This document shows positions 26,201 to 33,399 of a stretch of DNA of 38,131 nucleotides, one piece after another. The stretch's first letter is position 1; each line of letters opens with the position of its first letter. The DNA comes from an uncultured Prevotellaceae bacterium (lineage in GTDB: Bacteria; Bacteroidota; Bacteroidia; Bacteroidales; Bacteroidaceae). Below the pieces are notes generated by a model that did not search any database, was not told the origin of the DNA, and saw nothing but the letters and a program-made list of their open reading frames with translations. Made by a program: the position numbers and the translations under genes. The stretch lies in NCBI GenBank assembly GCA_902779455.1, contig CACZBS010000033.1, positions 1 through 38,131 on the forward strand, read 5' to 3'.

Positions 26201-29200
26201 CCGCCGTCGTCGGCCTGCTGGTAGCTGACGGTGAGGAATACCCATTTGTCGGTGGGTATGGTCGGTGCCGGTGATTGCCCATCACCTTGAGCGGTGTAGG
26301 TGTCGTTGCCGAGTGTGACAATGAGATGGGCCTGGTCGTCGGTGGCGATAGTCATCTTCGACGTGCCGATTCCGTGGCTGAGCAGTGTGCCTGCCCCCTG
26401 GACATTGACCCACATATCGAAGGCAAAGTCCTTACCTGACAGGGTGACACCAGCCTCCGTCTGTGCTGTCGGACTCTCGCCGCCGGTAGCGCGCAGTGCT
26501 GTCTCGTGGGCTACTGGTGAGCCGTTGAGTATACCTGTCAGCTTGAAGTTGGCGGTCTTGGTGAGTGCGCCTTTCACGACGTTTTCGTTGAAGGTGATGC
26601 TGACATCCTCGCCGGCCTCGAGTATGCCGTCGGAAGGCTCGGGCAGTCCGAGCGGCGTGGGCCGCTGCATGTCCTTGGTCAGGGCTATCTCGTCGCTGTA
26701 GCAATAGACCTCGCTGGTGCCGTAGGTGCTGGCTGAGACGACTCGGAAGAGATAGCTGCCGTCGTTGAACTGAGCCATGGGCAGTGTGTAGCTGACGGAG
26801 GCCCCTGTTGCGGGCAGTATCTCGTTGTTGGTTGTCACGTCAGCAGTATTGACCACGTATTCGTGGAACTGTATCCAGTCGGCAGCTCCCTGCGGCATGT
26901 ACTGCAGTCGGAAGGCTTTCAGTCCTCGGTAATTGCGGTTGAAGCCGGAGAATGTCAGGGTGAGGTCGGAGCCCGTCTCGGTGTTCATCAGCGTGTTGGA
27001 TAGTGCGAGATCCACCTCCGACGATGATGGCACGAAGTGGGCCGAGATCTTGACGGTGTCGGCGATGACGTCCCAGGTGCTGGTCGGGTCGAATTGGCAC
27101 TGCGATGCGAGCACGAGCGCGATGTCCTCGTAGTCGAGGATGCTGGTGTTGGTCTGCTTGAGCTGTAGCGCCTTGGTGACCGTCTGTCCTGCGGGAATCT
27201 TGATGACGCGGCTGTCGGTGACGGGCTTTCCGTCAATCGTCAGGTTGGCGCCGTCGGGGTTGGACTCGTCGTCGACGAGCAGCCGGTAGTAGACGTCCTC
27301 GTCGATATCGGATGCGTTGGAGAGCCGCAGCGTGTAGTCGGCCGTGCCGCCAGTGGGTATGTCGCTGAGGATGGGCACGTCGACGTTGATCTGTGGCACT
27401 TCAATCTGCATCGTAGCCTCCATGATGACGGGATGATTTCCCTTGTCGTCTACGTAGTACTTGGTACGTTCCTCTCCCTCATACGGACAGCAGGTCTGTC
27501 CACCGCGGGTGTGGAAAATAGGTCCGAAGCCGTCGTATCCCAGCACGTCCACCGACAATGCGTCGTCGTCGCCGTCCTCTGCCAGGGTGTAGCTGAACGT
27601 CGTTGTTTCGGTGGTGCCGTCGGAGTGTACCTCGTGTCGTCCGCCCATGGTCTCGTCTTGCAGATGCACCTCGAGTCCGAAGCCCTTGATGTTTAATCCG
27701 AAGGTGTTATCGACGACCAGTCCTGCTTTGACGCTCCATTCGCGCGTGGTGGTGTTTTCGTCCGCCACCTCTACTTCGTAGCTGTAGGAGGTTCCGCTGT
27801 CAAATGAGATATTGTCGCCTATGAGGTAGTCTTTCCTTTTATCGAAGGACTTCACCTTGGCCTCTTCGTTGCCAGCGATGAATTCGTGCCAGTTTTCGAT
27901 TTCGGTGTTGTAGGTGAGCACGTTGTCGTTGGCCGTTCCACTGACATTCATGGGGTCGGGCTCGAAGGTCTTGAATGTCCCGGTCTCGCCGAAGTGCGGG
28001 TCGTCCTTGCCGAGTGTGGTGAGATAGACGTAGTGGTCGGTGGTGTTGGTATAGCTGTCGATGGTAGCCTGGTCGGTAGTGGTGATGAGGCTGTTGCGCA
28101 GCAGCTCATAATTGGGTATGAGAACGTTTTCAATGTAGTTCTGCGTGTACATGAACATGGTGCCGAAGTCCATGCTGGTGGTGGTGATGTCCTCCAGGCC
28201 TATCTTCATGCTGTTGTCCGACTGGCGCTGGAAACCTACGTTGCGAGCCTTGCCGAAGACGAGGTTGGTGGAGCGTCCCACGTAGACGTCGCCCTGTGCA
28301 CCAACGTACTCGGGTGCTGCCGATGTGCTGATGGTCTGTGTGACGGTGGTGGTGGACACGTAGGTCTTGCTGTCCTCGAGTTCCGACTCCATCTTGGCGC
28401 CTACCTCAAGGTCGTCCTTCGACTCGATTTCCTCGAGCGTACCTGCTGCAGGTGTGCCGATGATGATGTTCTGCTTGAATCCGAACCTGTGCTTGACGCC
28501 TGCCGAGAAGTTCTCCACCATGGTGTTGCCCAGCACCGTAGTACTGGTGGTGGCGCTGCCCTTCTTCCATTCTGCGAACGAGTTGGTGCCTGGCGGGTCG
28601 CGCAGGATCATTTCCAGTTTCTGCGGTCCGGTGGTTACGAAGTTGTTGCCTGTTCCCAGCTCGCCCAGTACGATGCCTTCCATGCCGTTGCCGACCCACT
28701 CGTGGGTACGTCCGTCGATGTCGTAGGTCATGGAGATGGTGCGGGTGTATGGCTCTGCGATGTTGGGCAGTCCGGCCTTCCACTTGTAGGTGGCCTTGCC
28801 CTCGTCATCGAGCTGCAGCTGGTTGCTCTTCAAGTCGACCACCTGTCCGGGTTCGACGTTCTCGCCGTTGACTGTTCCCGACTCAACATATACGCTCTGT
28901 GCCGACGAGAGTGCGTTGCTGATGGTGACGATGCTGCCAGCCAGTGGCACGTTGTCGGCCTGGCCGTTGTCGGCATTGACGTACTCCTCGTAGCCTTCGA
29001 GCAGGAAGGTGTAGTTATCCTTCATCACGAACAGGGGTGCCTTGTGGCCGTCGACGCCGTAGTTGTAGGTCACCAGTCCGTTCTCGGCCGTGTAGATGTC
29101 GTCGATGGTCTGTTCGCTGACTTCGTCGGAGTACTTATAGCTGCTGATGCCGAACGAGCCGTCGGTGCGGCCCTGCTGCCGCACGCTGAACGTGGGCAGG

Positions 29201-32200
29201 CTGTGGTAGGTCTGCTTCAGGCAGGTGTTGTACTCGTACAGCTGGTAGTTCTCGCGGCTCTCGTCGTAGAGCGTGTCGGCTAAGACGATGTTCGGGTTGG
29301 AGAGGTCGACTTCCTGCTGGTCGCCGAAATCGATGGCGGAGTTTTTCATTACCGTCATGCTGCTGATATTGTATTTGATGGGTGGCAGCATGGCAGAGAA
29401 CTCGCCCGTCTCGGGGTCGGTCTGTATGACGATCTTCTGACAGTCGGCGATTGTTTCGCCTCCTTTGCGGACCGAGTTACTGTTGATGCGTTCGGTGGCC
29501 GATGCTACGGGGACGTCGTTCTTGTTGTTCTGGATGTCGATCACGCCCTCTTTCTTTTGCACGTCCACGTTCATGCGGTAGTTGCCCGGTGGTGTGAGCA
29601 CCAACTGGGTCACGCCGATGTTGTTGTTGCTCAGCCCGAAGCCTACGGGCTTGTCGCCCTGGATGCTGCCGCCCACAATGCGTCCGGTGAAGTTGACCAG
29701 CGTCTCGTCGGAGAACTCCAGATTGGTGACTTTGCCATTGAACGGCTCTTTATTTTCGTTCAGTCCGCTGGGGTCTTCAGGGAAGCGTCCGCCTTTGGCA
29801 AACACATGTCCGCTCTTGGCTACGGTGATGAAGTGGTCGCCGATGGGCACGTTGATTTCGAAAGCACCGTTGGCGTCGGTCTGGATGATTTCGCCACTGC
29901 GCGAGCACACGCTGCCGTCGACGTAGAGGGTGACGCCCTCCACGGGGAAGTCGGTGCCGGCGTAATAGACGTATCCGCTGACGGGGAACGACGAGATGTC
30001 CTCGAAGTTGGTGTTGTTGTGTACCAGCGAGTTGCTGCTCACGTAGCGCAGTTGCTGTGTGGGGTTGAACTTGTGGATGCCCAGCTGCGGAATGACGGCG
30101 TAGGTAGTGCCTTCGCCTGAGAAGGGCACGCCCTGGATGATGTAGTTGCCGTCCACGTCAGTCTTGGCTTTCAGTGCCAGGCGCTCGGGAGTGCGGGTGT
30201 CGGGCTTGGCGTTGCTGCCTATCTTGCCGTGGTGGTTGTTATAAACGGTACCGTCGCGTGAGTAGTCGAAGAACTGTGTTTTCAGACCCTCGTCGAAGGT
30301 CCAGTAGGTCTCCAGGCTCTTCTCGTTGCCCACAAGCAGGTGGTCGTAGTTGTTCTGCACCTCGTCCTTCGTCAGGCTTTTTGTCCAGAGGCGGAACTCG
30401 TCGACATAGCCCTTGAAGTAGCCGAGCTCGAACCTGCTGGTCTCGCCCAGGTTCATGTCGCCGTCCAGCTGCAGCGTGTCGGCCGTGAGCTGCGGGTTGC
30501 CGTCGGCATCGGTCTGGATGAGGTAGCAGGCCAGGTCGTTGCCGTTGCGCGTCAGCGTCACGTGGTTGTACTCGCCCTTATGCAGTCTGAGGTCGAATTC
30601 GTAGTTCTTGCTGCCGTCGTTGAAGAGCAACTGTCCGCTGTTGTACATGGCGAGGCCCATGCCGTTGCGCAGGCGTGCGAACCATACGCTGCGGAATTCC
30701 TCGGGCATCATCCACAGCTGAATGGAGAAGTTGCCTTTGTCGAACTTGTCCTTGGCATAGCTGGCAGAGGGATACTCCCATGCCACGGTGCCGTTGTCGG
30801 CCGTGAAGTGCATAGCCTGATACTGTGCCTGGTCGGCGCTCGACTCGCCCGTTTTCTTGGCAACGACGTCGACGTCAGCCACTGCCACGCCCGATGTTCC
30901 GAAGGTGATGCGTCCGCTCACGGTGCCTGTGGTCTGTGCAAAGCCGATGTTGTACGTCTCGGTCTTGATCTCCTGTCCGTTGTCACACTTGTCAACTAGC
31001 GTCAGGCGATAGTCGTAATAGACGCCCGGGAGGGGTGTCTCGTCGGTGAAGAACACATATTCGTCGGCGCTGTTCATGCGTTGGAGTGTGGTCCAAGTCT
31101 CGTTTTCCTTCTCTGCATGGCGCCGTTCGATGATGTAGGTCTTTGACCCGGAGACACTGAGCGCATCCACATGCCACGACAACTTCACGATACCGGCATA
31201 GCTGCCCTTGCTGGCCTCGAACTCGTAGATACGCGTCCCGTTGCCTACGCCCTTATTGCTTACCGACGCCTCGTTGAGTGTCTTCTCTCCGATGACGCCT
31301 TCTATGCGGTAATTGTGTGGCGAACAGGCGCTCAGGGGCTCCTCCACAAAGTGAACGCCCGTCACGGCATCCACCTTCGTCTGCCGGTCGGCGTGCTGGT
31401 CGGTGGAGCGGTGCTCCCACTGGAAGTTCGTCTGTTTGTCGCCTGGTGTGATGGTGGCTATGGGTTCGGTCTCATTGTCCACGTAGATGTTGAACACGTT
31501 GCCCCAGCCTTCGGGATAGGCGTCGGACGTCCAGGTGAACACGATGCGGTCGTCCTGACTCTCGGCATTCAGGTTGGTGACGGGCACCGTGCGGGTGGTG
31601 CTTATCGTTTTCGTCTGTGCCTTACATTCGTCCTTCTTTGTGTCCTCGTTCCAGGTGTTCGAGACGTAATAGACGTAGTAGGTAAACGACGATTCGTTCT
31701 CGAAGCTGGTGTCAGTGTATGTGAATGGTCGGGCTGCATTCGACGTTACCGTGCCCAGTTTTTCGTCGCCGCGATACACCACCCACTTGTAGTCGGTATA
31801 GTTGCCGGGAATGTTGGCAACGTTCCAGGTCAGCACCACGTTGCGTGCCTCTTGGTTGAACACGCCTTCGAGGCTTGAGGCCATCACGGTAGGCGGGCTG
31901 ATGGTCACTGTCTTGCTCGACTCGGCGCTGTTGTTGGCATATGAGCCGCCGTTGAGGCGGTATTTCACCGTGTGGCTGCCAACGGTTTCCGCCGTGGGGC
32001 TGGTGGTCCACGAGCCGCCGTCGACGCTGTATTCCATCGTTCCGTAGTTCGAGGGCGTTGTCTTCAGCAGCCCCTGAGCCTTGCCGTTATAGACGAGGTC
32101 TTCATAGAACTCAGGATGATTCTTGATCGACAGCGTCTGTTCTTTGAAGTAGAGCCTGAGGTAGATGAATTTGCCACCGGCACCTTTGTTCAGGTCACAG

Positions 32201-32832
32201 GGCCCGCTGAAGGTTTCAATCCAGTACATAGGGCCATAGTTGTCTGTGCCGTTTCCGTCGCTGCTGTTGGTGTTGTCCGAGGTGGTAAGTTTGCTCAGGA
32301 CGCGCTTCGTACCGTAATGATTATTCAGGTTTGCACGTTCGCGCGTGTAGTAAATGTATATGAATTCGCCCTCGGCACCCTGGTTCAGGTCGCCGTTACC
32401 GCCGTCATGGGGAACTTGATACCACGTCTTTCCCGCTTTGACGAAAGAACTCTTGTTGTTTGTCGAGGCTTGGATGTCGGTGATGTAGCCCGTTTCCGGG
32501 TTGGCCGAATCGCTCGTCTTGTATGCCAAGAGTATCCATTGACCTCCGGCATCTTGGTTCAAATCCTGTGAAAGAACTGTCCAACCTTGGTTCTGATAAG
32601 ATTCCTTTACTTTCTTGATGTCGCCTTCGGAGCCTCTTGATAGAATTTTCAGTTCGGTGATATAGCTTTCAGCCTTCACCGATGGCAGAGCCGCGAAGAA
32701 CATGACGAGCAGAAGCAAGAGCCTGTTCCTCACGCCAACATTGTCCCTAAGCAGCCTCAGCAATCTGCTGCGCTGCCTACACACTAATCCTGCGTTTGCA
32801 GGAGGTGAGTCGTTGTGTCTTGTAGTTTCCAT
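23299..32832 (-). CDS. giant secreted multidomain surface protein (3177 residues)
   Basis: I chose the ATG at 32832, close to the signal peptide (RLLLLLVMFFAALPSVKA); an in-frame ATG at 32874 would add 14 residues. Order: three-fold repeat with DLNQDAGGQWILLAY, DLNQGAEGEFIYIYY and DLNKGAGGKFIYLRLY (~60-230, MABP/beta-prism-like); fibronectin-like domains (~240-630); carboxypeptidase-regulatory-like domains near 636 and 950; a LamG-like domain (~670-850); a long unassigned centre (~1000-2050) rich in Thr/Ser/Glu; two further LamG-like domains (~2118-2260, ~2318-2500); a BACON-like domain (~2640-2725); two similar GWNW-containing units (~2848 and ~2938); a regulatory-like beta domain; and the tail DLQGRRV...KKGVYIEDGQ. 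No enzyme active site is evident. It is probably a surface adhesin or glycan-binding scaffold, but this is inference. Confidence 0.88.
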   Translation of the reverse strand: METTRHNDSPPANAGLVCRQRSRLLRLLRDNVGVRNRLLLLLVMFFAALPSVKAESYITELKILSRGSEGDIKKVKESYQNQGWTVLSQDLNQDAGGQWILLAYKTSDSANPETGYITDIQASTNNKSSFVKAGKTWYQVPHDGGNGDLNQGAEGEFIYIYYTRERANLNNHYGTKRVLSKLTTSDNTNSSDGNGTDNYGPMYWIETFSGPCDLNKGAGGKFIYLRLYFKEQTLSIKNHPEFYEDLVYNGKAQGLLKTTPSNYGTMEYSVDGGSWTTSPTAETVGSHTVKYRLNGGSYANNSAESSKTVTISPPTVMASSLEGVFNQEARNVVLTWNVANIPGNYTDYKWVVYRGDEKLGTVTSNAARPFTYTDTSFENESSFTYYVYYVSNTWNEDTKKDECKAQTKTISTTRTVPVTNLNAESQDDRIVFTWTSDAYPEGWGNVFNIYVDNETEPIATITPGDKQTNFQWEHRSTDQHADRQTKVDAVTGVHFVEEPLSACSPHNYRIEGVIGEKTLNEASVSNKGVGNGTRIYEFEASKGSYAGIVKLSWHVDALSVSGSKTYIIERRHAEKENETWTTLQRMNSADEYVFFTDETPLPGVYYDYRLTLVDKCDNGQEIKTETYNIGFAQTTGTVSGRITFGTSGVAVADVDVVAKKTGESSADQAQYQAMHFTADNGTVAWEYPSASYAKDKFDKGNFSIQLWMMPEEFRSVWFARLRNGMGLAMYNSGQLLFNDGSKNYEFDLRLHKGEYNHVTLTRNGNDLACYLIQTDADGNPQLTADTLQLDGDMNLGETSRFELGYFKGYVDEFRLWTKSLTKDEVQNNYDHLLVGNEKSLETYWTFDEGLKTQFFDYSRDGTVYNNHHGKIGSNAKPDTRTPERLALKAKTDVDGNYIIQGVPFSGEGTTYAVIPQLGIHKFNPTQQLRYVSSNSLVHNNTNFEDISSFPVSGYVYYAGTDFPVEGVTLYVDGSVCSRSGEIIQTDANGAFEINVPIGDHFITVAKSGHVFAKGGRFPEDPSGLNENKEPFNGKVTNLEFSDETLVNFTGRIVGGSIQGDKPVGFGLSNNNIGVTQLVLTPPGNYRMNVDVQKKEGVIDIQNNKNDVPVASATERINSNSVRKGGETIADCQKIVIQTDPETGEFSAMLPPIKYNISSMTVMKNSAIDFGDQQEVDLSNPNIVLADTLYDESRENYQLYEYNTCLKQTYHSLPTFSVRQQGRTDGSFGISSYKYSDEVSEQTIDDIYTAENGLVTYNYGVDGHKAPLFVMKDNYTFLLEGYEEYVNADNGQADNVPLAGSIVTISNALSSAQSVYVESGTVNGENVEPGQVVDLKSNQLQLDDEGKATYKWKAGLPNIAEPYTRTISMTYDIDGRTHEWVGNGMEGIVLGELGTGNNFVTTGPQKLEMILRDPPGTNSFAEWKKGSATTSTTVLGNTMVENFSAGVKHRFGFKQNIIIGTPAAGTLEEIESKDDLEVGAKMESELEDSKTYVSTTTVTQTISTSAAPEYVGAQGDVYVGRSTNLVFGKARNVGFQRQSDNSMKIGLEDITTTSMDFGTMFMYTQNYIENVLIPNYELLRNSLITTTDQATIDSYTNTTDHYVYLTTLGKDDPHFGETGTFKTFEPDPMNVSGTANDNVLTYNTEIENWHEFIAGNEEAKVKSFDKRKDYLIGDNISFDSGTSYSYEVEVADENTTTREWSVKAGLVVDNTFGLNIKGFGLEVHLQDETMGGRHEVHSDGTTETTTFSYTLAEDGDDDALSVDVLGYDGFGPIFHTRGGQTCCPYEGEERTKYYVDDKGNHPVIMEATMQIEVPQINVDVPILSDIPTGGTADYTLRLSNASDIDEDVYYRLLVDDESNPDGANLTIDGKPVTDSRVIKIPAGQTVTKALQLKQTNTSILDYEDIALVLASQCQFDPTSTWDVIADTVKISAHFVPSSSEVDLALSNTLMNTETGSDLTLTFSGFNRNYRGLKAFRLQYMPQGAADWIQFHEYVVNTADVTTNNEILPATGASVSYTLPMAQFNDGSYLFRVVSASTYGTSEVYCYSDEIALTKDMQRPTPLGLPEPSDGILEAGEDVSITFNENVVKGALTKTANFKLTGILNGSPVAHETALRATGGESPTAQTEAGVTLSGKDFAFDMWVNVQGAGTLLSHGIGTSKMTIATDDQAHLIVTLGNDTYTAQGDGQSPAPTIPTDKWVFLTVSYQQADDGGKLSAAVASDSETIHFFNDKPVAKYDGDGPLAVGKGLNGAIHELLLWDEAHDLTTALADRSVTKSPSTRHLIGYWKMNEGEGTTIRDYARNRHMTMPTENWYLNNENIGVTLDGEHRISIEASALQLLPNDDYALEFWMRGEKQQAEAQLLQMGDVALWVNTDGQLQLNGKNAYAPDADATAMTTSAGNILDNAWHHIALSVLRQGAAAVYVDGKRVLTTNAANVGTINTNQLIVGAKRTSVMSDEIGQYAFERPFKGTIDELRLWSASMNADLLAKQRKMRLTGTEDGLMAYFPFEKKTIDSYSQIVTDGNDEDLTGTGIKAQLIPLTIVAPSAAGGDVTPTYSPDAPALRTKPVETNVGFSFTASDNKIVITVDEDPATIEGCTLNFTVRDVSDLNGNYSLPTTWSAFVNCKQLVWKDDELAVEQPANTSSTMSATIVNKGGSMQMWTLSGMPAWLQASAESGTTNPLAETKVTFTVTESTPIGKYEETIYLTGTDGIEVPLTIRVTVKGKEPDWAVNENDFEGSMILIGTLEILGVPSEDSDDIVAAFVDGECRGLARPEYNQRYDRHLLSMDIYGNNDELNKDVTFKAYDASTGVTYPVIVTSEDVNFQVDRMYGKPAVPVILSAVDIQEQFTALAKGWNWLSLNVTLDEMTVPVVFKDLSASTSLVKSKKISMMNYDGTWYGQSIGLNNSEMYKVQMSQADNLHIMGKKVDPQATPITLIPGWNWVAYNGSQTISITDAMADMDPRDGDVVKGQRGTAMYDGYEWFGGLKSLVPGQGYMIQTTDARTFRYPKAVSAAGARMMTSYDEAPSHFAPVDCHLYPSNMTVVAQVLVNGVPAAGIEVGVFDKEECRAAAVTDADGLAVLTIPGDGHATMTFRVYDGSQTAACNETLPYENDAIQGSRRSPFVVGVSPTGIETLTQQDSDSMLYDLQGRRVYRQTEGVQRSTLKKGVYIEDGQKRVKK

Positions 32833-32902
32833 AACGTTTTTATTTAGTGAGTTGATAATAGGTTTTATTGTCAATAGTGTATGTTTGTGGATTGCTAATT
32901 CG

Positions 32903-33091
32903 TCAATTTATAATCAGCCGGCGCCGAAGCTCGTCGCGGAGCTCGACATTCTCACGGATCTCGCGGATGATGGCATCGTTCTTGTCGCGTAGCTCCTGCT
33001 GGTTGCGCATATTGCGCCACAGCAGCACGCAGACGAGGACGACGAGCGCTGCGATGATACCGATGAGTAGGATGGCTGTCTCTGATGGCAT
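32903..33091 (-). CDS. small single-pass membrane protein with coiled coil
   Basis: The 62 residues comprise a membrane helix at ~6-26 (AILLIGIIAALVVLVCVLLW) and a charged helical tail (NQQELRDKNDAIIREIREN...) likely to form a coiled coil. It is the first gene after the promoter at 33113 and 70 bp before the giant gene. The plan resembles many small unclassified membrane proteins. A role in the membrane step of export or anchoring of the giant protein is possible but only suggested by position. Confidence 0.65.
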   Translation of the reverse strand: MPSETAILLIGIIAALVVLVCVLLWRNMRNQQELRDKNDAIIREIRENVELRDELRRRLIIN

Positions 33092-33112
33092 ACGTACGTA
33101 GTTTTAATGGTG

Positions 33113-33142
33113 CAAAGATAGGTATTTTTTTAATGCGCGCAA
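33113..33142 (-). promoter_or_regulatory. promoter of the giant-protein operon
   Basis: On the minus strand, TTG (33140-33142) and TATCTTTG (33113-33120) are separated by 19 bp. The first start codon is 21 bp downstream. The phased repeats at 33149-33227 lie directly upstream of the -33 element. Confidence 0.75.
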
Positions 33143-33148
33143 TAGTTT

Positions 33149-33227
33149 AGACGAATAATCGGACATTTTCAGACGAATTCACGGATGAAAAGACGAATTC
33201 ACGGATGTCTCAGACGAATTCGCGGAA
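33149..33227. promoter_or_regulatory. phased operator-like direct repeats upstream of the operon promoter
   Basis: Four copies start at 33149 (AGACGAATAATCGGA), 33171 (AGACGAATTCACGGATG), 33191 (the same 17-mer) and 33212 (AGACGAATTCGCGGAAG). The steps are 22, 20 and 21 bp, about two helical turns, and the nearest copy lies 7 bp from the -33 element. This is the geometry expected for an AraC-family activator. The TPR-AraC regulator encoded immediately upstream is the obvious candidate to bind it. Confidence 0.7.
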
Positions 33228-33399
33228 GGAAATCAAGGCGATGAGACATCAAGAAAACAAGATGGAGGATATCAAGACAACAAGACGATGGGACATCAAG
33301 ACTAACAAGACAACAAAATAAGCAAGACATCAAGACGGTCTGTTTCGTGTCCTGATGTCTTGTTGTCAACTCTTATTGTCTTGATGTCTTGATGTCAAG
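33228..33399. repeat. low-complexity TCAAGACA-type repeats with a 14-bp inverted repeat
   Basis: The segment is built from variants of CATCAAGACA and ACAACAAGAC, followed by their complements. CAAGACATCAAGAC (33323-33336) and GTCTTGATGTCTTG (33378-33391) are a perfect inverted repeat with a 41-nt loop. It lies just past the stop of the regulator gene and may help terminate that transcript, though no clear T-run follows. Confidence 0.6.
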
